Position numbers and translations under genes: made by a program. This document shows, one piece after another, positions 8,363 to 17,051 of a DNA stretch of 64,000 nucleotides; the first letter of the stretch is position 1, and each line of letters begins with the position of its first letter. The notes under the pieces are model-generated. The model searched no databases. It had not been told where the DNA came from and saw only the letters and a list, made by a program, of their open reading frames with translations. Source of the stretch: JASJAR01 sp039198225 (GTDB lineage: Bacteria > Pseudomonadota > Alphaproteobacteria > Rhodobacterales > Rhodobacteraceae). Location: the NCBI GenBank assembly GCA_039198225.1, contig JBCCTQ010000002.1, positions 124,001 to 188,000 of the forward strand, given 5' to 3'.

Positions 8363-9192
8363 CAATCGGGCTCCAAGACGTCACGGAGGACGTCGCCCAC
8401 CAGATTGAAGCCGAAGACGGCCACAACGATGGCGAGCCCAGGAAACACCGTCATCCACCAGCTGTCGGGGAGATACCTCGTGCCTTCAGAGACCATGGAG
8501 CCGAGGTCCGGCGTTGGGGCTTGTACGCCGAGCCCCAGAAAGCTCAGCGAGGACGCGATGAGAATGACGAAGCCGAAATCGAGCGTCATCTTAGTGACGA
8601 TGGCAGGCACACAATTGGGCAGGATTTCTCGGAACATGATGTGGGCCTTGGACGCGCCGATCACCTCGGCGGCGAGCACATAGCCTTCGACCTTTTCGCC
8701 GCGGGTGATGTTGTAGACCAGGCGCGCGTACCAGGGCCACCACATCGCCGTCACCGCCAGCATGGCATTGATCAGAGTGGGTTCGAGAAGGCCCATGATG
8801 GCAAGCGCGAGGACCAATGGCGGGATCGACAGAAAGATATCGGTGATCCGCATCAGGGCAAAGTCTACAAAGCCCCCGATATACCCCGCGATCAGCCCCA
8901 CGGTGACACCGATGGGGGGTGCGATCAGAAGGACAACGAGTGCCATGCCGAGGGCGACGCGGTAGGCGTAGATGATGCGGGTCAGGATATCACGGCCCAC
9001 CACGTCGGTCCCGAGGAGGTAGTCCAATGACGGGGGTTGATTGGCGAAAGCGAAGTTAATCACCGCCCCCGCATGGTCGGGATGGGGGGAGATCACGCCG
9101 GCGAAGGCGGCGCAAAGAAACACCGCGCCCACCAGCAAAAGGCCGATCACCGACAGCGGGTTCGACAAAAGGATGTAGGCCGTGCGCCTCAA
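8362..9192 (-). CDS. peptide-type ABC permease (DppC/OppC-like), TTG start
   Basis: A 276-residue permease with about six membrane segments. The family's N-terminal hallmark is present (LLGTDVVGRDILTRIIYAYR), as is the EAA loop (AAEVIGASKAHIMFREILPN). A longer frame beginning at 9828 is misleading: its first 212 residues are the upstream permease gene read in another frame. The likely start is TTG 9192, overlapping the DppB stop as TTGA and preceded by GAGGACGG. No ATG lies close enough to replace it. It pairs with the DppB-like protein as the membrane channel. Confidence 0.88.
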   Translation of the reverse strand: MRRTAYILLSNPLSVIGLLLVGAVFLCAAFAGVISPHPDHAGAVINFAFANQPPSLDYLLGTDVVGRDILTRIIYAYRVALGMALVVLLIAPPIGVTVGLIAGYIGGFVDFALMRITDIFLSIPPLVLALAIMGLLEPTLINAMLAVTAMWWPWYARLVYNITRGEKVEGYVLAAEVIGASKAHIMFREILPNCVPAIVTKMTLDFGFVILIASSLSFLGLGVQAPTPDLGSMVSEGTRYLPDSWWMTVFPGLAIVVAVFGFNLVGDVLRDVLEPD

Positions 9193-10211
9193 AGACCGTC
9201 CTCGGACAATCGGATGCGCGGGTTGAGCACGGACACCAAAATATCGACGATGATGTTGGCAATGAGGAACGTGGCCGAGATGATCAGCACCGTGCCGACA
9301 ATGGCGTTGAGGTCCTTTTGTAAGATCACGCCGACGCCGTAGCGCGAGAGGCCCGGCCAAGCGAAAATGAGCTCCACCAGGAAAGCGTTGCCCAGAAGGG
9401 CCGCGAAATCGAGGCCGATGATCGTCAGTGACGGGATCAAGGAGGGCTTGAAGGCATAGCGCCGTGCGACGCGGCCTTCGGGAAAGCCGTAGGCTTGGGC
9501 CATTTCGACGGCCGGCGTGTCGTAAGTGGCGATCATATTGGACCGGGTCAGTCGCGCCGCTTGCCCGATCCCGGAAAGTGCCAGGGCGAAGGCGGGCAGG
9601 ATTAGGTGGTGGAGCGCGGAGGCAAAGGCGTCGAGCCGCCCCGCCGCCAGGGTATCGACCAGCAAAAACCCGGTCAGGCGTGGGATTTCCATCGTGTCGC
9701 TCAACCGACCGGTGATCGGAAAGAGCGGCAGGATATAGGCAAACACCAGGACCAGTCCGATGGCCCAGACAAAGGCGGGCGCCGAGACCGCCAGGAGCGT
9801 TATGACCCGCAAGAGGTTGTCGGGCCATCGGCCCCGGTAGCGGGCTGAGATGGCGCCGAGCGGCAGGCCAAGCGCCACCATCATCAGACCCGAGAGCAGG
9901 ACCAGTTCCAAGGAGGCGGGCAGGTATTCGGCCAAATCCGTCATGACGGGGCGGTTTGAATAGAGCGATATGCCCAAATCGCCGCGCACCAGGTCGCCCA
10001 TGAAGAGGGCATATTGCACGACAATCGGTTCATCTAAATTCAGCGCTTCGCGCATTTGCGCGACTTGGTCTTCGGTGGCGCGGGGACCCAAAGCAATACG
10101 CGCCGGATCGCCCGGAATGATCCGGGCGATCAGAAAAATCAGCATCGACACGCCCGCAAGCACAATCAGAGACGCGCCGAGGCGCCAGAGCAAACGGCGG
10201 AGGATGGTCAC
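9189..10211 (-). CDS. peptide-type ABC permease (DppB/OppB-like)
   Basis: A 340-residue inner-membrane permease. The N-terminus MTILRRLLWRLGASLIVL and the following IPGDPARIALGPRATEDQV are typical of DppB/NikB proteins. About six hydrophobic segments follow, and the EAA loop reads AQAYGFPEGRVARRYAFKPS. It starts with GTG, with GAGGACG about 6 bases upstream. It lies 63 bp after the binding-protein gene and overlaps the DppC-like gene by four bases. Known role of the family: one half of the transmembrane pathway for di-/oligopeptides or similar solutes. Confidence 0.92.
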   Translation of the reverse strand: MTILRRLLWRLGASLIVLAGVSMLIFLIARIIPGDPARIALGPRATEDQVAQMREALNLDEPIVVQYALFMGDLVRGDLGISLYSNRPVMTDLAEYLPASLELVLLSGLMMVALGLPLGAISARYRGRWPDNLLRVITLLAVSAPAFVWAIGLVLVFAYILPLFPITGRLSDTMEIPRLTGFLLVDTLAAGRLDAFASALHHLILPAFALALSGIGQAARLTRSNMIATYDTPAVEMAQAYGFPEGRVARRYAFKPSLIPSLTIIGLDFAALLGNAFLVELIFAWPGLSRYGVGVILQKDLNAIVGTVLIISATFLIANIIVDILVSVLNPRIRLSEDGL

Positions 10212-10274
10212 TCTTCGTCCTCAAGAAAGGGCGGGTCCGCTTCCAAGTGATGCGGACCCACCCCTAGGTAACAC

Positions 10275-11858
10275 TTACTCGGATTCCGGAACCGAAACAT
10301 CCGCAAACCGCATATTAAAACCAGCGGTCGGGTAAGTCCGGCTGGGGTCTGCGAGGTTATGGTAAGTCACGCCTTCTCGCACAGCGAACGGGCTCTGCAG
10401 TTCGTAGGCGAAGATATCGGGCACCGCCTCGGCAAGGATGGCATTGGCTTTGGCATAGATCTCTTGCCGTGCGCTCGGGTCCGTCTCGACCCGACCCTGG
10501 TCGAGCAGCGCATCAAGTTCCGGGTTTGCGTAGTAAGACGACGAAATCCAGGTCGGCGGCTGCGAGGAATGATACATCGCGTAGAGAAGCGAATCCGTAT
10601 CCGGCGAAGCGGCGCCGATCGCGATCTCGACCACATGCGGTGCTGTGGGGGGCGCGGTGACTTGCTCGGTCAAAAGCGCCCAGGGCGTGCGGGTGATTTC
10701 CACATCAAAGCCCAACTGGCTGTATATCGCCTGCATCATCAACGCCCCGCGCTCACGCGCCGGCGTCTCGGCGATGAACACCACATCCAAGGGGTTCTCA
10801 GCCGGGTCATAGGCGCATTGCTCAAGCTCTGCCTGCGCAAGGGCCATATCCTGGGCGAAGACCGGTAGATCGGGGTCAAAGCCGACCATGCCCATGGGTA
10901 TCGCGCCCGACATTGGCACGCCGGTGGAGGTGTCATCGTTGATCTGCGTTAACTGCGCCATGGTTGCGTAATCGAACGCATAGGCGAGGGCGCGCCGGCA
11001 ATGGACATCATCAAGTGGGGGCCGCTGGGTGTTAAGCTTGAAATATTCGCCCGTCAGGCCCGCCTCCGTCACCAGGGTCGCGCCGTCCTCGGCCAGGCCC
11101 GCATAGACTTCGGGCGGCATCCACTGACTGGAGATATCATGCTCTCCCCGGCCCATGAGCGCACGCACGGTCGCTGGCTCCAGGCCGTAGCTCATACGCA
11201 CGGTTTCCGGGTACCCGTCCACCGGCTCAAGGAAGTAGTCGGGCTCGTATGCCAAGACGGTTTCCGTCTGAGGGTCATGGCTAACAATGACGTAGGGGCC
11301 GGAGCCTGCGCTGTTCTGCGACATCCAGGAAGAGGCCCAATCGCCGTCGACCTCATTGGCCTGGACCGTCGCCATATCGACGATCGGCATGCGAACCAGC
11401 GTGGCCAAGAACGGGGCAAATGGCGAAGAGAGGTTGAAGACGACGGTATTGTCTCCGGTCGCCTCGACGCTGTCGACGACCCCGTCGAAAAGGCTGCTGT
11501 TGCCCTGGCCCAAGGCCATCATCCGCTCGAACGAATAGACCACATCGGCCGCAGTAAGCGGGTTGCCGGAGTTAAACGTCACATCGTCGCGCAGCGTGAA
11601 AATGTAGGCCGAGCCGTCAATGGCCCATTCCGTGGCGAGGTGGGGCTGCACACCCGATCCGCCCTGGTTTGGGTAAACGAGCGTGTCGTAGAGGTTGATG
11701 GCCAGGATCGTGTCGGCATAGTCGGTCGCCTTGGCCGGGTCGATCTCGCCAACGGCGACTTCGTCGATCCGGAGGATGCGGTCGGCGGCGGCGGGCGCGG
11801 CCAGTGCGGCTGTGGCAAGCAGCGCCGTGCCCATGATCATGTATTTCTTGGTAGGCAT
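10275..11858 (-). CDS. ABC substrate-binding protein, family 5 (DppA/OppA-like)
   Basis: A 527-residue periplasmic solute-binding protein. A Sec signal peptide (MPTKKYMIMGTALLATAALA, likely cleaved after APAAA) precedes the mature start DRILRIDEV. The family-5 region FTLRDDVTFNSGNPLTAADVVYS lies near residue 75 of the mature part. I chose ATG 11858 (GGGAGCC about 8 bases upstream) over a longer frame from 11939, which would put 27 polar residues before the signal peptide. It is the first gene of the importer operon, divergent from the XRE-cupin regulator, and sets the substrate range, which is unknown. Confidence 0.92.
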   Translation of the reverse strand: MPTKKYMIMGTALLATAALAAPAAADRILRIDEVAVGEIDPAKATDYADTILAINLYDTLVYPNQGGSGVQPHLATEWAIDGSAYIFTLRDDVTFNSGNPLTAADVVYSFERMMALGQGNSSLFDGVVDSVEATGDNTVVFNLSSPFAPFLATLVRMPIVDMATVQANEVDGDWASSWMSQNSAGSGPYVIVSHDPQTETVLAYEPDYFLEPVDGYPETVRMSYGLEPATVRALMGRGEHDISSQWMPPEVYAGLAEDGATLVTEAGLTGEYFKLNTQRPPLDDVHCRRALAYAFDYATMAQLTQINDDTSTGVPMSGAIPMGMVGFDPDLPVFAQDMALAQAELEQCAYDPAENPLDVVFIAETPARERGALMMQAIYSQLGFDVEITRTPWALLTEQVTAPPTAPHVVEIAIGAASPDTDSLLYAMYHSSQPPTWISSSYYANPELDALLDQGRVETDPSARQEIYAKANAILAEAVPDIFAYELQSPFAVREGVTYHNLADPSRTYPTAGFNMRFADVSVPESE

Positions 11859-11962
11859 TTTTGAGGCTCCCTGTAGTGTCGTTCGCAAACGCCATCGAAA
11901 TCGCCGCGCAGTGGCATCCGGCTGGAGATGGCCGATCATTTTTTAGTGCTGCTTCATTTATC

Positions 11963-11986
11963 TTGACAGGGCGCGGCGCCTGTCAA
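11963..11986. promoter_or_regulatory. palindrome carrying divergent -35 boxes
   Basis: TTGACAGG-N8-CCTGTCAA is a perfect inverted repeat with 8-base arms. Each arm contains TTGACA. Rightward, TTGACA (11963-11968) is followed 18 bases later by CATAAT (11987-11992). Leftward, TTGACA (11986-11981) is followed 18 bases later by GATAAA. The palindrome therefore seems to supply the -35 boxes of both the regulator and importer promoters. A protein bound here would control both sides. Confidence 0.55.
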
Positions 11987-11991
11987 CATAA

Positions 11992-12008
11992 TTTTAGCTA
12001 TGCTAAAA
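11992..12008. promoter_or_regulatory. palindrome over the regulator's start codon
   Basis: TTTTAGC-TAT-GCTAAAA is a perfect inverted repeat with 7-base arms, centred on the ATG of the XRE-cupin regulator at 12000. It begins on the last base of the predicted -10 box, so the transcript would start within or next to it. A dimeric regulator bound here would block its own promoter. A related TTTTAG half-site lies at 11941-11946. Confidence 0.5.
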
Positions 12009-12608
12009 GTTGAGCCGCCCCTTACCACCGAGACCGCCACCGATTTGGGCAAGAAGCTCCGCCAGAGGCGCAAGGCCCTCGGGCTGACCCTCGAAGCGGT
12101 GGCCAAAACGTCGGGCGTGACCACGGGTTTCGTCAGCCAGGTGGAGCGCAATATCACCTCGCCGTCTTTGGCCTCGCTCACGGCCTTGGCCGACGCATTG
12201 GGGGCACATATCTCCGACTTCTTCGACCCTCCTCCGCGGCCGGAGGAAACCAGCCGGGCGGAGATGCGCGAACTCTACGCCTCCCCCGGGGGCGGGTTCG
12301 AGTTCGAGCGCTTGTCGACTTCATTCCCGGGTAGCATGGTAAATAGCCTTTTGGTGCATCACCCCCCGGGCTTTGTGATCGATGAAATGGTCCACGAAGG
12401 GGAGGAATTATACTATGTCATGGCCGGCGCGCTGACCCTGGTCGTGGACGGCAAGCGCACCGTTCTTGGGCCGGGGGATTCCATTCATTTCTCTTCGATG
12501 CGCCCGCATTCGGTCCTCAATGAGACCTCCGACACCGTGACGGTCTTGGTGATCAACACGATGGAACTATTCGGTGAAAAGCGGGAGGGCGCGGACTTTG
12601 TTGTCTGA
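12000..12608 (+). CDS. XRE-family regulator with C-terminal cupin domain
   Basis: A 202-residue regulator. The N-terminal helix-turn-helix spans about residues 13-70 (LGKKLRQRRKALGLTLEAVA, then GFVSQVERN). A cupin sensor domain follows (about 110-190: HEGEELYYVMAGALTLVV, GDSIHFSSMRPHSV). The class (SutR/PuuR-like) usually senses a small metabolite and controls neighbouring catabolic and transport genes. It is divergent from the peptide importer and is first in the HyuAB operon, so it probably controls both. No ribosome site is visible, and the predicted start of transcription falls on the ATG, suggesting a leaderless message. Confidence 0.92.
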   Translation: MLKVEPPLTTETATDLGKKLRQRRKALGLTLEAVAKTSGVTTGFVSQVERNITSPSLASLTALADALGAHISDFFDPPPRPEETSRAEMRELYASPGGGFEFERLSTSFPGSMVNSLLVHHPPGFVIDEMVHEGEELYYVMAGALTLVVDGKRTVLGPGDSIHFSSMRPHSVLNETSDTVTVLVINTMELFGEKREGADFVV

Positions 12609-13086
12609 CCCTGCCCCGTTGGTTGCCGCACTTGCCGAGCCCAACCCTTTGGAAGGCGCGTGCCGGGCCTTGAGGCAATTGGCCAATGACCTGCTGGATC
12701 TCAAGCAATTCACGATGATGACCTTTGACCATGACCGCGGGGTGGCGCAGCGGATCTTTTCCGATGATCCCGGGCCCTACCCAATGGGGGGCGAAAAGCC
12801 GATCCTTGCCAATGCTTGGACGAAGACAGTGCTTGAGGGGCACGGGACGTTTGTCGGAAACTCGATCGAAGATTTGGCCGAGGTTTTTCCGGATTGGGAA
12901 GTGATCCGCTCCCTCGGCCTCGAAAGCTGCCTCAACCTGCCGATCGTAATCGATGCCCAAGTGGTGGGGACGCTCAATTGCCTGAACGGGGCCGGCCATT
13001 TTACCCCGGAGCGGGTACAGGCGGCGGAGGAATTGAAACTGCCCGGAGCGGCGGCGTTCCTTCTCGCAGCGAGAGCCAAACAATGA
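12598..13086 (+). CDS. GAF-domain protein
   Basis: A roughly 162-residue single GAF domain without an output domain. The region LKQFTMMTFDHDRGVAQRIF, the later GTFVGNSIEDLAEVFPDW and LNLPIVIDAQVVGTLN follow the usual GAF pattern. The start is unclear. TTG 12598 or 12601 sits behind GGGAGGGC and overlaps the regulator's end; a GTG at 12574 would add eight residues but has a poor ribosome site. Small stand-alone GAF proteins often accompany hydantoinase/oxoprolinase operons, probably as ligand sensors. It overlaps hyuA as ATGA. Confidence 0.75.
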   Translation: MLSDPAPLVAALAEPNPLEGACRALRQLANDLLDLKQFTMMTFDHDRGVAQRIFSDDPGPYPMGGEKPILANAWTKTVLEGHGTFVGNSIEDLAEVFPDWEVIRSLGLESCLNLPIVIDAQVVGTLNCLNGAGHFTPERVQAAEELKLPGAAAFLLAARAKQ

Positions 13087-15149
13087 GCGAAACGACCCGC
13101 CGTGTGGCCACCGATGTGGGCGGCACCTTTACGGATCTCGTGGCTTTTGAGACCGGACCGGATGGGATCAAAATTACGACCGCGAAGTCAGACACCACGC
13201 CACCCAATTTTGAGGCGGGCGTGCTGAATGTGTTGGACAAAGGGGGGATCGATCCCAGAAGTGTCGACTTCATGGCCCATGGCACAACGGTCGTGATCAA
13301 TGCCCTGACCGAGCGGAAGGGCGTCCCCGTGGGTCTGATCACCACCGAAGGGTTCCGGGACGTGCTCGAAATCGCGCGGGGCAACCGGCCGGATTTCTTC
13401 AACCTCCATTACATCAAACCGGCGCCTTTCGTGCCGCGCCATCTCCGTGCTGAACTGCCGGGGCGGATGACGTATCAGGGGACGGAACGCGTCGCGTTGG
13501 ACCTTTCGGGCCTCCCCGGCATCCTCGATGGCTTCCACGCCGAGGGGGTGGAGGCGGTGGCGATCTGCTTGATCCACGGTTACGCCAACCCGGCCCATGA
13601 AAAGGCCGTACTGGCGGAGGTGGCGCGGCTTTGGCCCGAGGTCTCGGTCGTGGCCAGCCACCAGATCACCCGGGAATGGCGCGAATATGAGCGGACGAAC
13701 ACCGCCGTCCTCTCGGCCTATGTGCAACCCGTCGCGGCACGCTACCTCAGCCAGCTCGACCAGGGGCTGACGGCGCGCGGTCTGCCCAACGCACCCTACA
13801 TCATGCAATCGAATTGCGGCGTCGACAGTCTGGCAGCGACCTCGGCCATTCCGATCACGATGGTCGAAAGCGGCCCCGCCTCGGGCTTTTGGGGCGCGGC
13901 GGAGCTCGGCAAGCTGATCGGAGAGACCAATATCCTAGCCCTCGATATTGGCGGCACCACGGCGAAATGCTCGCTGATCGAAGGGGGCGAAGTGAAGATC
14001 ATGACCGATTACTGGATCGAGCGCAGCCGGACGTCGGCAGGCTATCCGATCATGGTGCCGGTGGTGGATCTGGTCGAGATCGGCAATGGCGGCGGATCGA
14101 TCGCGCGAGTCGACGATTTTGGCAAGCTACATGTCGGTCCGCAATCGGCGGGCGCCCTGCCCGGCCCCGCGTCCTATGGCAAGGGCGGGACGGAAGCGAC
14201 GACCACGGATGCCAACCTCTGGCTCGGTCGGATCAACCGCGGTTATTTCTGCGGCGGTGAGATCGACGCCGATATGGTGGCGGCAGAGGCGGCGCTGACG
14301 AGGTTGGCGGGCAAGCTGAACGTGTCGGTCGATGACGCCGCGCGCGGGATTATCCGCATCGCCAATGCCAACATGGTCAATGCGCTGAAGCTCGTCAGCC
14401 TCAACCGCGGCCATGACACGCGGGACTTTACCTTGCTGGCCTTCGGCGGCGGCGGGTCGATGCATGCGATCGCCCTCGCCCAGGAGCTTCAGATTAAGAA
14501 GGTCGTGGTGCCCGCGGCGGCGAGCGTCTTTTCCGCCTGGGGCATGATGATGTCTGACCTCCGCCGGGACTATTTCGCGACGCATCTGATGGACCTCGAT
14601 GGGGGCGCCGGAGCGCGGATCGAAGCGGTCTTTGAGAGCATCGAGGCCGAGGCGCGCGCGACGTTCGAAGCCGAGGGTGTGGCGCCGGAGAGGATCAGCT
14701 TTCTCCGCTACGGCAAATTCCGTTACCAGAACCAGGAACATACGACCGAGGTTCCTCTGGACGGCACCGTTGACGACGCCGCCCTGGGCAAAATTGTCGA
14801 GGATTTTCAAGCGCTCTACGAAAAGGAATACACCTATCGCCTCGGCGCCCCGGTAGAGATGGTGGGCATTCACCTCGTTGCGCGGGCCGAGGTTGGAAAG
14901 CTCACAATGGCGCCGGCCGAGCTGGGCTCCTCCGACGCCTCGGCTGCGATCAAAGGGAGGCGCCGGGTCGACTACGCCCTGGAGGGGATGCACGACGCCC
15001 CGATCTATGACGGCGATGCGTTGCGTCCCGGAATGGCATTCGAAGGCCCCGCGATCGTTGAAGACAGCGGGTCAACGCTGGTCATTCACCCCGGCAACCA
15101 GGTGTCGGTCGATGCTTATTCCAACATCCACATCACGCTGGAGCCTTAG
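13083..15149 (+). CDS. hyuA: hydantoinase/5-oxoprolinase subunit A family
   Basis: A 688-residue HyuA/OplahA-type subunit with an ASKHA-like ATPase fold. The N-terminus has VATDVGGTFTDLVAF (phosphate 1), then MAHGTTVVINALTERKG, and later ILALDIGGTTAKCSLIEGG and LLAFGGGGSMHA. The family couples ATP hydrolysis to opening of cyclic amides such as 5-oxoproline or hydantoins, together with HyuB. I chose ATG 13083 because it overlaps the GAF stop and begins the conserved region; the frame open from 12894 adds an unrelated N-terminus. The acetone/acetophenone carboxylase subgroup is a less likely alternative. Confidence 0.92.
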   Translation: MSETTRRVATDVGGTFTDLVAFETGPDGIKITTAKSDTTPPNFEAGVLNVLDKGGIDPRSVDFMAHGTTVVINALTERKGVPVGLITTEGFRDVLEIARGNRPDFFNLHYIKPAPFVPRHLRAELPGRMTYQGTERVALDLSGLPGILDGFHAEGVEAVAICLIHGYANPAHEKAVLAEVARLWPEVSVVASHQITREWREYERTNTAVLSAYVQPVAARYLSQLDQGLTARGLPNAPYIMQSNCGVDSLAATSAIPITMVESGPASGFWGAAELGKLIGETNILALDIGGTTAKCSLIEGGEVKIMTDYWIERSRTSAGYPIMVPVVDLVEIGNGGGSIARVDDFGKLHVGPQSAGALPGPASYGKGGTEATTTDANLWLGRINRGYFCGGEIDADMVAAEAALTRLAGKLNVSVDDAARGIIRIANANMVNALKLVSLNRGHDTRDFTLLAFGGGGSMHAIALAQELQIKKVVVPAAASVFSAWGMMMSDLRRDYFATHLMDLDGGAGARIEAVFESIEAEARATFEAEGVAPERISFLRYGKFRYQNQEHTTEVPLDGTVDDAALGKIVEDFQALYEKEYTYRLGAPVEMVGIHLVARAEVGKLTMAPAELGSSDASAAIKGRRRVDYALEGMHDAPIYDGDALRPGMAFEGPAIVEDSGSTLVIHPGNQVSVDAYSNIHITLEP

Positions 15150-15152
15150 GCG

Positions 15153-16790
15153 ATGGCCAACGATCCGATCACGCTCGAAATCATCCAAAACGCGCTCCAG
15201 GCCACCGCCGACGAGATGTTCGCGGCCATGCGGAAAACGGCGATGTCTTCGATCATCTACGAGGTACTCGACATGGGCACCGGCATCACCGATGCGGAGG
15301 GCCGCATCGCCTCCAGCGGGGCGGGTATTCCCGCCTTTGTCGGGGTGCTGGATAAATCGGTGCAGTTCATCCTGTCCAAGCATCCCGATATCCGCCCCGG
15401 CGACGTTTTCATCACCAATGATCCGTGGCACGGCGGCGTGACCCACCTCAATGATTTGGTTCTCGCGATGCCGGTCTTTTTGGAAGGGGATCTGATCGCA
15501 TGGACGGCCAACATCGCCCACAATTCCGATATCGGCGGCATGGCCCCCGGTTCGTTGTCGGGGGATGCGACGGAGGTTTTCCAAGAGGGTCTCCGCCTCC
15601 CGGCGATTAAGATCATCAACGAAGGCGTCACCGACCAGGCGGTCATGGATATCATGACTTGTAACAGTCGCATGCCAGATTTCCTGAGGGGCGATGTCTG
15701 GGCCGCGATCGCGAGCGTTCGCATAGGCGAGCGGCGGCTGAAGGGCATTGCGGAGAAATACGGCACCGCAACCTTCCTGGCGGCCATGGAAAGCTTTATG
15801 GATTTCGGCGAAGAAGCCGCCCTGGCGGAGCTTGCCAAACTGCCGAAGGGCACGTTTGAACTGGACGAGACCCAGGATGACGGTCAGGTCTTCAACGTCA
15901 AAGTCACCATCAGCGACGAGACATTTCTCGTCGACTTCCGTGACAACCCCGACCAGATGAACGGGCCCGGCAACGCGACGCGCGACGGCACCGTCATTTG
16001 CGCGCAAATGATCTTTAAGGCGCTGACCGGTCCGGACAGCCCGGCCAATGAGGGCAGCTTCCGCCCGCTCAAAGTGCTGACTCGGGAAGGTTCGATTTTT
16101 CACGCGCGTGAGCCCGCCGCGATCGGGTTCTATTATGAGACCGAGATCCGCTCGAACGACCTGATCTGGCGCTGCCTCGCACCCCATATCCCCGAAGCGC
16201 TGCCTGCGGGTCATTTCAGCTCGATCTGCGGGACATTCATTGGCGGCATCCACCCCGATACCGGACGCCAATACACGATCATTGAGCCGCAATTGGGCGG
16301 CTGGGGCGCAGGCCAAGACCATGACGGCAATTCCGCCATCTTCTGCAATTTCCACGGCGAGACCTACAATACACCTGCGGAGATTTCCGAAGCCCGCAAT
16401 GGGCTCTATGTCGACCGCATGGCGCTGAATGACGCGCCGGGCGGCGAAGGAGAGTTCACCGGCGGACGTGGGTTGATCCTCGAATACCGCATCCGCACCG
16501 AACAGGGGTTTCTGACAATGGGCTATACCCGCTTTAAGGAAACGCCATGGGGTATGGAAGGCGGGCGGAACGGCTCAGGGAATTATGTCGATGTAATCAA
16601 GCCGAACGGCACGACCACCTACAATTTCGTCTCAGGCCTGGCGCTGACCACCGACGACGTGGTCCGCGTAGTGACCTCCTCTGGGGCGGGATTTGGCGAC
16701 CCGGCCAAGCGCGACAGGGCGGCCGTGGCCGCCGACATCAAAGCGGGGTTGATCAGCGCCGACCGGGCGGCAGAGATTTACGGAACGTAA
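15153..16790 (+). CDS. hyuB: hydantoinase/5-oxoprolinase subunit B family
   Basis: A 545-residue HyuB-type catalytic partner. Family hallmarks are DPITLEIIQNALQATADEMF at the start, then DVFITNDPWHGGVTHLND with a likely metal-binding Asp/His pair, and QLGGWGAGQDHDGNSA later. It starts three bases after hyuA, behind a GGAG. HyuA and HyuB together hydrolyse a cyclic amide with ATP. In this operon with an aminopeptidase and a peptide importer, a pyroglutamyl- or hydantoin-type substrate is plausible but unproven. Confidence 0.92.
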   Translation: MANDPITLEIIQNALQATADEMFAAMRKTAMSSIIYEVLDMGTGITDAEGRIASSGAGIPAFVGVLDKSVQFILSKHPDIRPGDVFITNDPWHGGVTHLNDLVLAMPVFLEGDLIAWTANIAHNSDIGGMAPGSLSGDATEVFQEGLRLPAIKIINEGVTDQAVMDIMTCNSRMPDFLRGDVWAAIASVRIGERRLKGIAEKYGTATFLAAMESFMDFGEEAALAELAKLPKGTFELDETQDDGQVFNVKVTISDETFLVDFRDNPDQMNGPGNATRDGTVICAQMIFKALTGPDSPANEGSFRPLKVLTREGSIFHAREPAAIGFYYETEIRSNDLIWRCLAPHIPEALPAGHFSSICGTFIGGIHPDTGRQYTIIEPQLGGWGAGQDHDGNSAIFCNFHGETYNTPAEISEARNGLYVDRMALNDAPGGEGEFTGGRGLILEYRIRTEQGFLTMGYTRFKETPWGMEGGRNGSGNYVDVIKPNGTTTYNFVSGLALTTDDVVRVVTSSGAGFGDPAKRDRAAVAADIKAGLISADRAAEIYGT

Positions 16791-16793
16791 GAC

Positions 16794-17051
16794 ATGTCAA
16801 GCGACCGGATGATCGAAGACAAGGGCTATGGCGTGCTGCGTCCGAACGATTACGACGTGGAGCCGGCCCTCACTGAGATGCGGCTGGCGATCGAGGCCTT
16901 TTTGCTAAATTGGGGCGATATTAATTTGATGATGGACCGGTATTTTTTGCGCTTCTCGACCTTCCCCGCTGACGTCGGTGTTGAAACCGTGGGTCGACAA
17001 AGCCTGTCCGATGGAAGACGCCACCAAAACCGGAGCCTGACCCATGGATAA
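16794..17051 (+). CDS. small conserved-looking protein of unknown function
   Basis: An 85-residue frame fills the space between hyuB (3 bp gap) and the M24 peptidase gene (8 bp overlap). The first 65 residues look protein-like (RMIEDKGYGVLRPNDYDVEP, then FLLNWGDINLMMDRYFLRF); the last 20 are polar and less convincing. I do not recognise a family. It may be a real small subunit or the remnant of a longer gene. The tight packing argues for translation. Confidence 0.45.
   Translation: MSSDRMIEDKGYGVLRPNDYDVEPALTEMRLAIEAFLLNWGDINLMMDRYFLRFSTFPADVGVETVGRQSLSDGRRHQNRSLTHG

Noticed and set aside
9193..9828. Long N-terminal extension of the DppC-like frame
   Set aside because: It is another-frame reading of the DppB-like gene; a 636-bp overlap is not credible and the conserved N-terminus starts at 9192.
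15072..16355. 427-residue open frame antisense to hyuB
   Set aside because: GC-rich shadow frame; hyuB is unambiguous on the other strand.
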